Positions 51,125 to 63,728 of a stretch of DNA of 64,000 bases are shown one piece after another. The notes beneath the pieces were generated by a model. That model was not told the origin of the DNA and did not search any database. It saw only the letters and a program-made list of their open reading frames with translations. A program made the translations under genes and the position numbers. Location: assembly GCF_003014495.1 (NCBI RefSeq), contig NZ_PYGC01000014.1, positions 1 through 64,000 of the forward strand. Reading direction: 5' to 3'. Source of the DNA: Prolixibacter denitrificans (GTDB taxonomy: Bacteria > Bacteroidota > Bacteroidia > Bacteroidales > Prolixibacteraceae). The number at the start of each line of letters is the position of its first letter. The first letter of the stretch is position 1.

Positions 51125-51249
51125 CCCCCTTTAATTCCCCCTCCAAAGGGGGACAGTTCGCCAACTTCCAACCGAATTTCACATTCCCAAATATATAACA
51201 TACGACCATTCGCGAGCTGTCCTCCTCTGGAGGAGGTGGCCGACAGGCC
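51125..51249. repeat. Cluster of palindromic repeats in a 391-bp gap
   Basis: Three inverted repeats in the gap 51083-51473: CCCCCTTT (51125-51132) with AAAGGGGG (51145-51152), CCTCCT (51221-51226) with AGGAGG (51231-51236), and GGCC-GACA-GGCC (51238-51249). Such purine/pyrimidine-rich hairpins of the CCTCC...GGAGG type recur in Bacteroidota intergenic DNA. The rest of the gap up to 51473 shows no gene. Confidence 0.65.
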
Positions 51250-51473
51250 GGAGGAGGATTAAGTCGAAAGGTTCCGGATTTCAGATTAGTCCGGGAAAAC
51301 AAACACCCCCGTCATTTGTTTGCATACAAAACTTCCACTCTTACCACCCTAAGAAACCGTTTATCAACTTTTATCGTAATCAAATCATCAGGCTCGTGGT
51401 CAGTCTGTTTTTACTTTTAATGAAAGTCCGTTGACTTTTGATTGTGAATAGTTCAATACATGAAGAATAGCAT

Positions 51474-52715
51474 ATGAGCCTGTTAAAAACCTTCAGGGTA
51501 GCCCAAACCCAACCGGTGCACCCCATCACTTTTATGTTCCTGTACATGCCATTTGGAATTTTCAATGGCTTCATCAGTGTGACCATGGGATTTCTGTTAA
51601 CTAAGGCTGGCGTTTCGTTGGCCGGTGTTGCCTCGATTGTTTCCCTCCCTTATTTGCCCAACATTCTCAAATTTCTGTGGGCTCCGCTGGTCGATACCAC
51701 TCTCACGGTGAAAACCTGGTACCGTATCGCGAACGTAGTGACCGTAATTGGTATTTTGGCAACGAGTATCACCCCGCATAATTCACACTTTCTGCCGTTG
51801 CTGATGGTCATCGTTTTTCTAACCGCCGTAGCCAATACCAATATTGCTATGACGACAGAGAGTTTAATTGCGCAGGAGGTGCCCGATGAACATAAAGGGC
51901 GCGCCGGAGGTTGGTTGCAAGCCGGAAACCTGGGCGGCTTCGGTGTCGGAGGCGGTGCCGGAATCTGGCTGGCGGAAAGAATGCCGGCTCACTGGATTTC
52001 GGGAGCCGTTATCGCGCTCGTCAGTCTGCTATGCGGGCTGGGGTTACTATTTCTGAAAGATCCAGCTCCGTTTCAACGGGAAGAAACGTATGTGAAGACG
52101 ATTGGAACACTTGGCAAAGAGATTTGGGTGCTGGTGAAGTCGAGGGGCGGGTTTTTAGCGCTAGTCCTCTGTTTCCTCCCCGTTGGTTCGGGTGCAGCTT
52201 CGAATTTATGGTCGTCAATTTCCAGTGATTGGCATGCCTCGCCGGATGCGGTAGCCCTCGCTGTAGGATTTGTAGGCGGTGTCGCTTCGGCCGTCGGTAG
52301 TTTGTTGGGCGGATGGATTTCCGATAAAATGGACCGGAAGAAAGCCTATATTTTATTCGGCTTGCTGGAAGGAGGCGCGGCACTCCTGATGGCGCTGAGT
52401 CCCCGCACACAACTGATGTTTATGATTTGGACGACCATCTATGGAATCACGGTAGGTTTAGCCTTTGCCGGATTCAGCGCGTTTGTTCTGGAAGCTATCG
52501 GAAAGGTCGGGGCAGCCACCAAGTACAACTTCTTTGCAGCTCTTTCGAACATTCCCATCTATTCGATGATATTTGTGGATGAATGGGCGCACAACAGATG
52601 GAGCTCAACCGGTATTTTGACGGCGGAAACCGTGATGCCGGTCTTGGGAGCCATCATATTCATATCGGTGTTATTTTTTGCCAGAATGAAGCCGGAAACC
52701 GTCAACAGAGATTGA
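51474..52715 (+). CDS. MFS transporter (413 aa)
   Basis: Twelve hydrophobic segments and the MFS loop motif between helices 2 and 3 and its repeat (GGWISDKMDRKKAYI, about residues 280-294). The N-terminal half (FISVTMGFLLTKAGVSLAGVASIVSL...PNILKFLWAPLVD) is like the AmpG/muropeptide and acetyl-CoA transporter branch. Substrate unknown. No partner gene; the DNA on both sides is palindrome-rich. Confidence 0.88.
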   Translation: MSLLKTFRVAQTQPVHPITFMFLYMPFGIFNGFISVTMGFLLTKAGVSLAGVASIVSLPYLPNILKFLWAPLVDTTLTVKTWYRIANVVTVIGILATSITPHNSHFLPLLMVIVFLTAVANTNIAMTTESLIAQEVPDEHKGRAGGWLQAGNLGGFGVGGGAGIWLAERMPAHWISGAVIALVSLLCGLGLLFLKDPAPFQREETYVKTIGTLGKEIWVLVKSRGGFLALVLCFLPVGSGAASNLWSSISSDWHASPDAVALAVGFVGGVASAVGSLLGGWISDKMDRKKAYILFGLLEGGAALLMALSPRTQLMFMIWTTIYGITVGLAFAGFSAFVLEAIGKVGAATKYNFFAALSNIPIYSMIFVDEWAHNRWSSTGILTAETVMPVLGAIIFISVLFFARMKPETVNRD

Positions 52716-52747
52716 ATGCGATTTATTCAACTCGCTTCGGGGTTGAT

Positions 52748-52994
52748 GCGTTAACGCGAATTCCCAATCCCCCAATTGGATTGGGGGTGATGAATATTTA
52801 TCCGGCGTTGCCGGAAATAAATAAGGAGACAGCATTAGGCTAAAGCCATGGGCAATTCAGGCAACTCTTTGCGTTCATCCCAGCGGGATGACATGTTGTT
52901 AGAAAACGAATCATCAATCGAACGTACGACCCCAGCCGGGGTCGAATGGATTTCCCGTCATCCTATTCTAACAATATATGACTCCTCCGGAGTC
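52748..52994. repeat. Cluster of six short palindromes between convergent genes
   Basis: In the 303-bp gap 52716-53018: GCGTTAACGC (52748-52757), CCCAATCC...GGATTGGG (52763-52785), TCCGGC-GTT-GCCGGA (52801-52815), ATCCC-AGC-GGGAT (52877-52889), CGACCCC-AGCC-GGGGTCG (52927-52944) and GACTCC-TCC-GGAGTC (52980-52994). The gap is between the convergent MFS and SulP genes; the hairpins could terminate transcription or be REP-type elements. Confidence 0.78.
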
Positions 52995-53018
52995 CGGCCA
53001 TTAAGTATGCAAAGGCAA

Positions 53019-54548
53019 TTACAGCTTATTCACCGCCACCTTGTAATGCGGATCTTCCAGCACGTTGACGTCGATAATCTGCTCAGCGTTTTTCAGCAGG
53101 ATTTTGCAATCGGGGCTCAGGTGTTTCAGGTGAATCTTCTTCCCTACTTTCAAGTAGCGTTCCGTCATCTTATTCAGCGCCTCAATAGCCGACATGTCGA
53201 CTACCCGGCTTTCAGCAAAATCGATAATCACCTCATCCGGGTCGTTCAATACATCAAACTTTTCGTTGAAAGCAGTGACTGAACCGAAGAACAGCGGGCC
53301 ATAAATCTCGTAATGCTTTACTCCGTTGTCATCGGTGTATTTCCGTGCCCGAATGCGTTTGGCATTGTCCCAGGCAAACACCAGTGCTGCAATGATGACA
53401 CCAATCAGAACCGCTACTGCCAGGTTATGGAAGACAACTGTCACCAACGTCACCATTACCATCACTAAGATATCCGATTTCGGCATCTTATTGAAGGTTT
53501 TCAAACTGGCCCACTCGAAGGTACCGATGGCGACCATGATCATCAATCCGGTAAGCGCTGCCATGGGTAGTTTTTCAATAATTCCGGCACCAAACATGAT
53601 AAACACCAGCAACATCACCGCAGCCACAATCCCCGACAAACGGGCGCGGGCTCCGGAGGAGATGTTAATCAGGCTCTGGCCAATCATGGCACATCCACCC
53701 ATACCGGAAAAGAGACCGGTCAGGAAATTGGCCGTTCCCTGCGCAACGGCTTCCTTGTTACCGGAACCACGCGTCTCGGTAATCTCGTCGATGATATTCA
53801 GCGTCAGCAAACTTTCAATTAAGCCTACACCAGCGACGATCGCCGCATAAGGGAAAATGATGGAAAGCGTTTCGAGCGTAAGCGGCACCTCCGGCAGATG
53901 AAACGGTGGAAATCCTCCCTGAATGGAAGCAATATCACCTACCGTCCGGGTATCAATCCCCAACGCCGTCACGATTCCAAAAATAACCAGGATAGCAGTC
54001 AACGGGGCCGGAATGGCTTTGGTGAGTTTGGGCAGTCCCCAAATCACCAGCATCGTAACGAAAACCAGTCCCAACATGGTATACAGCGGTGTTCCGGTGA
54101 GCCAGTGTCCGGCATTGTCTTTAAACTGGTGCAGCTGCGACATGAAGATGATGATCGCCAGCCCGTTGACGAAGCCGAAAATCACCGGGTGTGGAACGAG
54201 ACGCATCAGTTTTCCCAACTTCAACACACCGGCCAATATCTGTATAATCCCGGCCAGGATAACCGTTGCCAGTACGTACTCCGGTCCATGTGTTTTGGCC
54301 AGTGCCACAATCACCACAGCAACAGCTCCGGTGGCACCGGAAATCATCCCGGGCCGTCCTCCCAGAATCGACGTAACGATGCCCATAATAAACGCGGAAT
54401 AGAGCCCGGTCAGCGGCGACAGACCAGCAATAATGGCAAATGCAAGTGCTTCGGGAATCAAAGCCAGCGCCACCGTTAGTCCGGACAGGACTTCGTTTTT
54501 ATAATTTACTTTTTGCGTTAATCCAAACAGATTAAGATACTTCTCCAT
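53019..54548 (-). CDS. SulP-family inorganic anion transporter (509 aa)
   Basis: About 12-14 membrane helices with the SulP signature ALALIPEALAFAIIAGLSPLTGLYSAF at the N-terminus, followed by a C-terminal STAS domain (about residues 420-509; VIIDFAESRVVDMSAIEALNKM). Members carry sulfate, bicarbonate or dicarboxylates; residues do not settle which. With ppc elsewhere in the window a bicarbonate role is possible but speculative. Single gene. Confidence 0.93.
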   Translation of the reverse strand: MEKYLNLFGLTQKVNYKNEVLSGLTVALALIPEALAFAIIAGLSPLTGLYSAFIMGIVTSILGGRPGMISGATGAVAVVIVALAKTHGPEYVLATVILAGIIQILAGVLKLGKLMRLVPHPVIFGFVNGLAIIIFMSQLHQFKDNAGHWLTGTPLYTMLGLVFVTMLVIWGLPKLTKAIPAPLTAILVIFGIVTALGIDTRTVGDIASIQGGFPPFHLPEVPLTLETLSIIFPYAAIVAGVGLIESLLTLNIIDEITETRGSGNKEAVAQGTANFLTGLFSGMGGCAMIGQSLINISSGARARLSGIVAAVMLLVFIMFGAGIIEKLPMAALTGLMIMVAIGTFEWASLKTFNKMPKSDILVMVMVTLVTVVFHNLAVAVLIGVIIAALVFAWDNAKRIRARKYTDDNGVKHYEIYGPLFFGSVTAFNEKFDVLNDPDEVIIDFAESRVVDMSAIEALNKMTERYLKVGKKIHLKHLSPDCKILLKNAEQIIDVNVLEDPHYKVAVNKL

Positions 54549-54757
54549 GTCAAATTTTTAATCATACATTTCCTTGCCGGAGCCATTCAGCCCGGAGCCG
54601 ATTTCTACGTAAGTGCATGGATTTAATTCGTTAGATGGTGATCAGGTCAGGTTTCTTTCTTATTTAGAACGCGCAAAAATAAGAATATCCCACTCATTCG
54701 CAACAAGCGGGATATTATGTAACGGTAAAGGTTTCCTTCGCTTTTCGTTACCGGAAA

Positions 54758-54789
54758 CAAAAAAGCCGGCACTCAACGAGTTACCGGCT
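54758..54789 (-). terminator. Rho-independent terminator after lgt
   Basis: On the minus strand a stem AGCCGG...ACTC / GAGT...CCGGCT (54764-54789) is followed by a run of T (complement of the A-run ending 54763). It lies 7 bp after the lgt stop codon. Confidence 0.8.
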
Positions 54790-54796
54790 CCATATT

Positions 54797-55609
54797 TTAA
54801 TTTTCGTATATCTTCGGCGGTCGCTTTAGTGCGCGAACCACCAATATGATTCCTGCTAAGACAAACGGGATACTGAGCAGCTGTCCCATATTCAGCAACA
54901 TATGTGCTTCGAACGGCTCCTGATCCTGCTTAATGAATTCGATGAAGAAACGGGCGGTGAACACACAAATGAAGAATACGCCTAACAGAAAGCCGGGACG
55001 ATTCCGCTTATCATCCGTTTTAAAATACATTCGCCACAGCAAGATAAAAGTCCCGAGGTAACAGAGTGCTTCGTAAATCTGCGTCGGGTGTTTGGCAACG
55101 GTTTCGCCGTTCCGCTCAAAGATGAATCCCCAGGGCAATGAAGTCTGTACTCCGTAAATCTCTGAGTTCATCAGGTTACCGGTACGAATAAGTACTGCCA
55201 CCAGCGCTACCGGCACCACGAGGCGATCCAGCGTCCAAAGCATCGAGCGTTTGGTAACAAACCGTGAATACAGCCAGATGGCAATCAGGATACCGATGGC
55301 CCCGCCATGACTGGCCAGACCGCCGTGCCAAACCTTCAAAATTTCCCACGGGTGCTGTGAATAATAGTCCCATCCATAAAAGAAAACATGTCCTAAACGT
55401 GCGCCGACGACCGTGGCGATAATCACGTACATAAACAGACTGTCGAGCCACTTTTCGTTGGCATTTTCAAACTTGAACATCTTCTCCATGATGTAATATC
55501 CCAACAAAAACCCGGTAGCAAACAGAAGTCCGTACCAACGAACTGACAACGGGCCGAGATGGAAAATCTCCGGATTTACATTCCAATGGATGAACAGGAA
55601 CTCATTCAT
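54797..55609 (-). CDS. lgt: Prolipoprotein diacylglyceryl transferase (270 aa)
   Basis: Transfers diacylglycerol from phosphatidylglycerol to the lipobox Cys of prolipoproteins, the first step in lipoprotein maturation. Seven membrane helices; signatures are WHGGLASHGGAIG (essential His at about 95-101), the Lgt motif RTGNLMNSEIYG (R142, N145, E150) and RPGFLLG. Normal length. It serves the many lipoproteins seen in this window. Located downstream of secA (71-bp gap, same strand) with a terminator after it. Confidence 0.95.
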   Translation of the reverse strand: MNEFLFIHWNVNPEIFHLGPLSVRWYGLLFATGFLLGYYIMEKMFKFENANEKWLDSLFMYVIIATVVGARLGHVFFYGWDYYSQHPWEILKVWHGGLASHGGAIGILIAIWLYSRFVTKRSMLWTLDRLVVPVALVAVLIRTGNLMNSEIYGVQTSLPWGFIFERNGETVAKHPTQIYEALCYLGTFILLWRMYFKTDDKRNRPGFLLGVFFICVFTARFFIEFIKQDQEPFEAHMLLNMGQLLSIPFVLAGIILVVRALKRPPKIYEN

Positions 55610-55680
55610 AGTATGTGCACATTAAAAGTAAAAGCAGCAAGTTGCCCCTGCTGCCATATGAAGAACTAATTTATTTTCGT

Positions 55681-59007
<3,327 letters not shown>

Positions 59008-59144
59008 TATATCTTGTTCTGTTATTTTTTATGTTTACTTCTATCGCGAATCACTCACAAATTAAACTAAAAGTTGCAAGTATTGAAAACAATCCTTGCT
59101 TTTTTCAGCGAGTGAAATTCCCCAATTTTTTGCCATCACAGAAC

Positions 59145-59178
59145 AAAAAAAGGAGAATACCGCCAAGGGCACTCTCCT
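59145..59178 (-). terminator. Rho-independent terminator after ferritin gene
   Basis: Read on the minus strand: an 11-bp stem with two G-U pairs (AGGAGAGUGCC / GGUAUUCUCCU, 59151-59178) followed by a run of seven U. Located about 95 bp downstream of the ferritin stop. Confidence 0.8.
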
Positions 59179-59272
59179 CTTTACGAAATCAATATTTTCG
59201 GATGTAAAATCGCGATCGGATCAATTTCCCGCAAGATGGCAGATTTGCCTGACGGGAATTGTTTATCAAGAA

Positions 59273-59785
59273 CTATGCCCCGGCTGTCGGATCTGTAAAT
59301 GAACGGTTGCCCATTTCCCGATCCATCATCAGCAGGCCTTGTCCTTCGCCGTTGATCATCTTCAGATTATTCAAAATCTGATCAACTGTATTCTCCTCTT
59401 CAACCTGTTCGTCGAGGAACCATTGAAGAAAGCTTTTGGTAGCATGATCCGATTCAGCGATAGCTATATCCATCAGTTTATTAATGCGTTCCGTAACGCT
59501 TTGCTCGTGAGCCAGCGTCTTTTCATACACATCGATTACATTATCGAACTCAGCCGGAACTTCAGCAATCGGGTCCAGAATTACCCGTGCTCCCCGGTCG
59601 TTCACGTAATCGAAAAATTTCTGTGCGTGCGCCAACTCCTCCTTGTATTGAACCTTCATCCAATTGGCAAAACCTGACAAACCGACAGCTTCGAAATAAG
59701 CCGACATGGACAAATAGAGGTAAGCCGAATGAAATTCAGCGTTAATTTGCTCGTTGATTGCTTTATTAACTGCTTCTTTCAACAT
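59273..59785 (-). CDS. Non-heme ferritin (170 aa)
   Basis: A four-helix ferritin of the FtnA type. All ferroxidase residues are present at the same numbers as in E. coli FtnA: E17, E50, H53, E94, Q127, E130. Forms a 24-mer that oxidises and stores iron. The C-terminus (REMGNRSFTDPTAGA) is slightly longer than usual. Own transcription unit with terminator. Confidence 0.95.
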   Translation of the reverse strand: MLKEAVNKAINEQINAEFHSAYLYLSMSAYFEAVGLSGFANWMKVQYKEELAHAQKFFDYVNDRGARVILDPIAEVPAEFDNVIDVYEKTLAHEQSVTERINKLMDIAIAESDHATKSFLQWFLDEQVEEENTVDQILNNLKMINGEGQGLLMMDREMGNRSFTDPTAGA

Positions 59786-59869
59786 GATTAATTGATTTAA
59801 GGTTTATATATCCGAACCCAAATATACAAATAATCAGGCGGGCGCCCAGCCACGTTGGGAACGCATTTA

Positions 59870-61096
59870 TTAACTCATCCGCGCTTTCAGACCGTCTGCC
59901 AGCGTACTCAGGAACTGCTCTGTTGTCAGATAGTGTTCCGGTTTCAGGTCCTTGCCGTGAATAGCCAGTGCCAGGTCTTTTGTCATTTTGCCTGATTCAA
60001 CGGTATCAACGCAAACTTCTTCCAGCGTATGACTGAATTTGATCAACTCTTCGTTGTTGTCAAGGCGTCCGCGGAATGCCAGACCACGCGTCCATGCAAA
60101 GATGGAAGCAATCGGGTTGGTTGAAGTCGGGTTGCCTTTCTGGTGTTCACGATAGTGACGGGTAACCGTTCCGTGAGCAGCTTCTGCTTCCAGAATATCA
60201 CCCTCCGGAGTCATCAGCACGGAAGTCATCAGACCGAGTGAACCAAATCCCTGAGCAACGGTATCCGACTGTACGTCGCCATCGTAGTTTTTACATGCCC
60301 AGATGAAGTTACCGTTCCATTTCAATGCCGATGCCACCATGTCATCAATCAGACGGTGCTCGTAAGTGATGCCAGCTTCTTCGAATTGTTTCTGGTAATC
60401 TTTTTCATAAATATCCTGGAAGATATCTTTAAAGAAACCGTCATATTTCTTGAGGATGGTATTCTTGGTTGACAGGTAAAGTGGCCATTTTTTCTGCAGG
60501 GCCATTTTAAAACAGCTATGTGCAAATCCGCGAATCGATTCTTCGGTGTTGTACATCGACATTGCCACACCAGCTCCTTCGAAGTCATATACTTCGTGGG
60601 TTACGGGGTCAGAACCATCTTCCGGAGTGAACGTCATGGTCAGCTTACCAGGACGATCGACAACCATATCGGTTGCGCGATACTGGTCACCAAATGCGTG
60701 ACGTCCGATGACAATCGGGCCAGTCCACTGCGGAACCAGACGCGGTACATTCTTCACGAAAATGGGCTCGCGGAAAATCGTTCCTCCAATGATGTTACGG
60801 ATGGTACCATTCGGTGATTTGTACATCCGCTTAAGGCCAAACTCTTCCACCCGCTTTTCATCCGGGGTAATGGTTGCACACTTAATCCCTACTTTGTACT
60901 TCTTGATGGCGTTGGCTGCATCAACAGTCACCTGGTCGTTGGTAGCATCACGGTGCTCAATGCCCAGGTCAAAATACTTGATATCAAGGTTCAAATACGG
61001 CAGAATAAGCTGATCTTTAATCATCTGCCAGATAATCCTGGTCATTTCATCGCCGTCAAGTTCTACTACGGGATTGGAAACATTAATTTTGTCCAT
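59870..61096 (-). CDS. icd: NADP-dependent isocitrate dehydrogenase, eukaryotic-like type (408 aa)
   Basis: Oxidative decarboxylation of isocitrate to 2-oxoglutarate with NADP+. [16 protein letters not shown] at the N-terminus, [21 protein letters not shown] (substrate-binding Ser and Arg) and [16 protein letters not shown] place it in the dimeric subfamily shared with eukaryotic IDH1/IDH2. The Mg2+-binding Asp residues lie in [12 protein letters not shown] and YDGDVQSD. The length of 408 aa fits. Single gene. Confidence 0.95.
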   Translation of the reverse strand: MDKINVSNPVVELDGDEMTRIIWQMIKDQLILPYLNLDIKYFDLGIEHRDATNDQVTVDAANAIKKYKVGIKCATITPDEKRVEEFGLKRMYKSPNGTIRNIIGGTIFREPIFVKNVPRLVPQWTGPIVIGRHAFGDQYRATDMVVDRPGKLTMTFTPEDGSDPVTHEVYDFEGAGVAMSMYNTEESIRGFAHSCFKMALQKKWPLYLSTKNTILKKYDGFFKDIFQDIYEKDYQKQFEEAGITYEHRLIDDMVASALKWNGNFIWACKNYDGDVQSDTVAQGFGSLGLMTSVLMTPEGDILEAEAAHGTVTRHYREHQKGNPTSTNPIASIFAWTRGLAFRGRLDNNEELIKFSHTLEEVCVDTVESGKMTKDLALAIHGKDLKPEHYLTTEQFLSTLADGLKARMS

Positions 61097-61210
61097 GCCT
61101 GAATAATTTTTTAATAGAGTAAATTAGATGTTGTACTAAACAAGAATTGACTGGTTTAGTTTGAATTCATTAACATCTCAGGTTACGGTACATATAGTTT
61201 CAAGATTCTC

Positions 61211-61888
61211 TTAACTGTCAAAATCGAGCCCGAACATCTTCTTAAAAAGCGCCAGCGAAGGATTTTCATCCACCATGGCCTGCCATTTTTCCGAGTCGGA
61301 ATAAGGCTTACGCGGTAACGCATCATCACCTTCCGCAATCTGAAACTCCACTTCAATCCGTTCGTTCCGCAATGTTCTTCTCAGGAATCCCAATAATTTG
61401 GGTTTCACTTCCAAAACCAGCCTTTCGCGTTGTGTCTCGTTGTCGAGCATGTAATTCACCGTCCAGCCATCACCCAACGAGGGTTCGCGCGTCGATAACG
61501 CCGCATTCAACTGAGGTGCTTCCACCCGCACCACAAACTCTTTCCACACAGCAACCAACTGTTCTCCGGTAAACGGTTGTTCTTCCGGCTCAGCCGCCTG
61601 CGTTGCCTTCTGCGTCACCTCTTTTTTGTATTCACCGGACGAGATATTTCCTTTCAGTGCATTGGCAATCGAAGGTGTTGAAATGCTGTCCCTTCGTGCC
61701 ACTCTCCTTGTTTTTACCTTTCCGGGCGAAGTTACCGTCGGCGTATTAACCGGCTTGTTCACCTCGGTTGGTTGACTCCGAACTGCACTGCTTTGTGTTG
61801 CGGCACCCTGCGGTTTATTAGCTTTCGTTGCTGCCGGTGCCGAGAATATGGGCAAAAGTATAGTTGAAGCTACGCGTTCGTCAGCTCT
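61211..61888 (-). CDS. dnaX: DNA polymerase III tau-specific C-terminal region, reached by frameshift
   Basis: This frame encodes the 225-residue extension of DnaX that is read only if translation or transcription slips on the A10 tract at 61888-61897 (-1 shift or one extra A). It starts KKKRADERVASTILLPIFSAPAATK... right after the poly-Lys codons. It contains a proline/threonine-rich linker and a folded C-terminal domain (LVAVWKEFVVRVEAPQLNAAL..., LGFLRRTLRNERIEVEF) as in the tau C-terminus that contacts the alpha subunit and helicase. It has no convincing start of its own. If there is no slippage the gene is broken. Confidence 0.8.
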   Translation of the reverse strand, partial: RADERVASTILLPIFSAPAATKANKPQGAATQSSAVRSQPTEVNKPVNTPTVTSPGKVKTRRVARRDSISTPSIANALKGNISSGEYKKEVTQKATQAAEPEEQPFTGEQLVAVWKEFVVRVEAPQLNAALSTREPSLGDGWTVNYMLDNETQRERLVLEVKPKLLGFLRRTLRNERIEVEFQIAEGDDALPRKPYSDSEKWQAMVDENPSLALFKKMFGLDFDS

Positions 61889-61897
61889 TTTTTTTTT
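61868..61897 (-). promoter_or_regulatory. Candidate programmed slippage site of dnaX (A10 tract plus hairpin)
   Basis: On the coding strand TTA is followed by an unbroken run so that A10 occupies 61897-61888. One G later comes a hairpin at 61886-61868 (AGCT-g-ACG / CGT-AGCT, loop AACG). The 0-frame stop TAG (61872-61870) lies inside the hairpin. A run of ten A is long enough for transcriptional slippage as in Thermus dnaX, and A_AAA_AAA-type sites direct ribosomal frameshifting in E. coli dnaX. Confidence 0.65.
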
Positions 61898-62994
61898 AAT
61901 GCCTCTTCCAGCTGTGCAATACGAATAAGCGCAAGTTCCACCAGGAAGCGTTTGTTCGAGGAAGACTTGTATTGCATGTCACATTCGCTGGCCAGCCTCA
62001 AGCCTTCCACCAGAAATGGTAAATCACATGCTTTCGCCTGCTGGCTGTATTTCTCTTTGATATCGCCGCCTACTTCGAGCAGTTCCACCGTCACCTGATC
62101 CTTGCAAACCAGCAAATCGCGGAAATGCTGACACAATCCGGCTACAAAATGGTGTCCGTTAAATCCCTTGTCCAGAATTTCATTGAAAATCATTAGGACA
62201 CCTGACACATCTCCTTTCTGAAATCCGTCAATCAATCGGAAATAGTAGTCGTAATCCAACACATTCAGGTTGGCAATAGTATCCTGGTAAGTGATATTAC
62301 TTCCCGAAAAACTTACCACCTGGTCGAAGATGGAAAGAGCGTCACGCATCGCACCATCCGCTTTTTGAGCGATGATGTTCAATGCTTCCGGTTCAAAAGT
62401 GATTTGCTCTTTTTCGGCCACCGAAGCCAAATGCTTTTCGATATCGGTAATACCAATCCGGTTGAAATCAAAGATTTGACAACGCGAAAGAATGGTTGGC
62501 AGTATTTTATGTTTCTCGGTCGTGGCCAGCACGAAAATAGCGTGTGCCGGCGGTTCTTCCAGTGTTTTCAGGAAAGCGTTGAAGGCAGCCTGCGACAACA
62601 TGTGCACCTCATCGATAATGTACACACTGTATTTTCCAATCTGCGGGGGAATCCGAACCTGGTCAACCAAGGTACGGATATCGTCTACCGAGTTATTGGA
62701 AGCTGCATCCAGTTCGTGAATGTTGTAGGAGCGATTTTCATTGAATGCCATACATGATTCACAGGTATTGCATGGCTCTGTTTCAGCAGTAAGATTCTGG
62801 CAATTGATGGTTTTGGCAAAAATACGGGCCGAGGTCGTTTTCCCTACTCCACGGGGACCGCAAAACAGGTAGGCGTGCGCCAGATGACTGTTCCGGATCG
62901 CATTCTTAAGCGTGGCTGTAATAGAGGGTTGCCCAATTACTGAGCTGAACGTAAAAGGTCTGTATTTTCTTGCTGAAACAATATAATTCTCCAT
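61870..62994 (-). CDS. dnaX: DNA polymerase III subunit gamma (short DnaX form, 374 aa)
   Basis: The clamp-loader ATPase. Walker A GPRGVGKT at residues 46-53, four zinc Cys (C65, C75, C78, C81), DExx box IIDEVHMLS, sensor 1 region LATTEKHKILPTILSRC. Domain III follows and the 0-frame ends with ELTNA-stop soon after the poly-Lys stretch, as for the gamma product of E. coli. Start taken at ATG 62994 (MENYIVSARKYRP) preceded by GAGGAATTTTT; the frame is open to 63051. The tau form would be about 594 aa by a -1 shift at the A10 tract. Confidence 0.93.
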   Translation of the reverse strand: MENYIVSARKYRPFTFSSVIGQPSITATLKNAIRNSHLAHAYLFCGPRGVGKTTSARIFAKTINCQNLTAETEPCNTCESCMAFNENRSYNIHELDAASNNSVDDIRTLVDQVRIPPQIGKYSVYIIDEVHMLSQAAFNAFLKTLEEPPAHAIFVLATTEKHKILPTILSRCQIFDFNRIGITDIEKHLASVAEKEQITFEPEALNIIAQKADGAMRDALSIFDQVVSFSGSNITYQDTIANLNVLDYDYYFRLIDGFQKGDVSGVLMIFNEILDKGFNGHHFVAGLCQHFRDLLVCKDQVTVELLEVGGDIKEKYSQQAKACDLPFLVEGLRLASECDMQYKSSSNKRFLVELALIRIAQLEEALKKKELTNA

Positions 62995-63182
62995 AAAAAT
63001 TCCTCGGGTGCCAGATTTGAAATCCAAATATAGTATAAAATGGGAGACCATTTGTGTCCCGTTTTCGCATAAGTTATCAACGACTAAAACAAGCTTCTGG
63101 TTTACTGCCAGATGAAAATTACCGGAAGCAACTTTTTACCAGAGTTTATTGTTATTAAATCCGAAATAAAAACTGACAGGTT

Positions 63183-63728
63183 ATGAAAAAATTCTTTTTG
63201 CTCATCTCCATCCTGACAATGACACTCACTACGTTCGCGCAGGAAAAGACCATTTACGATTTCAAGGTAACAGATATTGATGGACACCCATTTGATATGG
63301 CGTCGCTGAAAGGTAAAAAAGTGCTGATTGTAAATACCGCTTCCAAATGCGGATTCACCCCTCAGTACAAACAACTTGAAGCCATTTATAAGAAATACGG
63401 ACCCGACAAGTTTGTCATCGTTGGCTTTCCGGCCAATAATTTCATGCACCAGGAACCAGGTACCAATGCCCAAATCAAGACGTTCTGTACCGAAAATTAT
63501 GATGTTACATTCCCGATGATGTCAAAAATTTCGGTGAAGGGTGATGACATGGCCCCACTCTACCAATGGCTCACGGAAAAATCAAAAAACGGAGTGATGG
63601 ATGCACCGATCAAATGGAACTTCCAGAAGTTCATGATTGATAAAACAGGCCATCTTGTTGGAGTCGCGTGGCCACAAGACAAGCCTGATTCGGAAAAGAT
63701 TATCAGCTGGATTGAAAGTAAAAACTAA
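63183..63728 (+). CDS. Glutathione peroxidase family protein, exported (181 aa)
   Basis: Signal peptide [20 protein letters not shown], then a thioredoxin-fold peroxidase: the peroxidatic Cys56 in [16 protein letters not shown], the Gln in [16 protein letters not shown] with the resolving-type Cys, and the Trp in [18 protein letters not shown]. Cys form, so probably thioredoxin-dependent. A periplasmic peroxide detoxifier. It runs tail to tail with the photolyase gene (4-bp overlap of ends, 63725-63728). Confidence 0.93.
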   Translation: MKKFFLLISILTMTLTTFAQEKTIYDFKVTDIDGHPFDMASLKGKKVLIVNTASKCGFTPQYKQLEAIYKKYGPDKFVIVGFPANNFMHQEPGTNAQIKTFCTENYDVTFPMMSKISVKGDDMAPLYQWLTEKSKNGVMDAPIKWNFQKFMIDKTGHLVGVAWPQDKPDSEKIISWIESKN

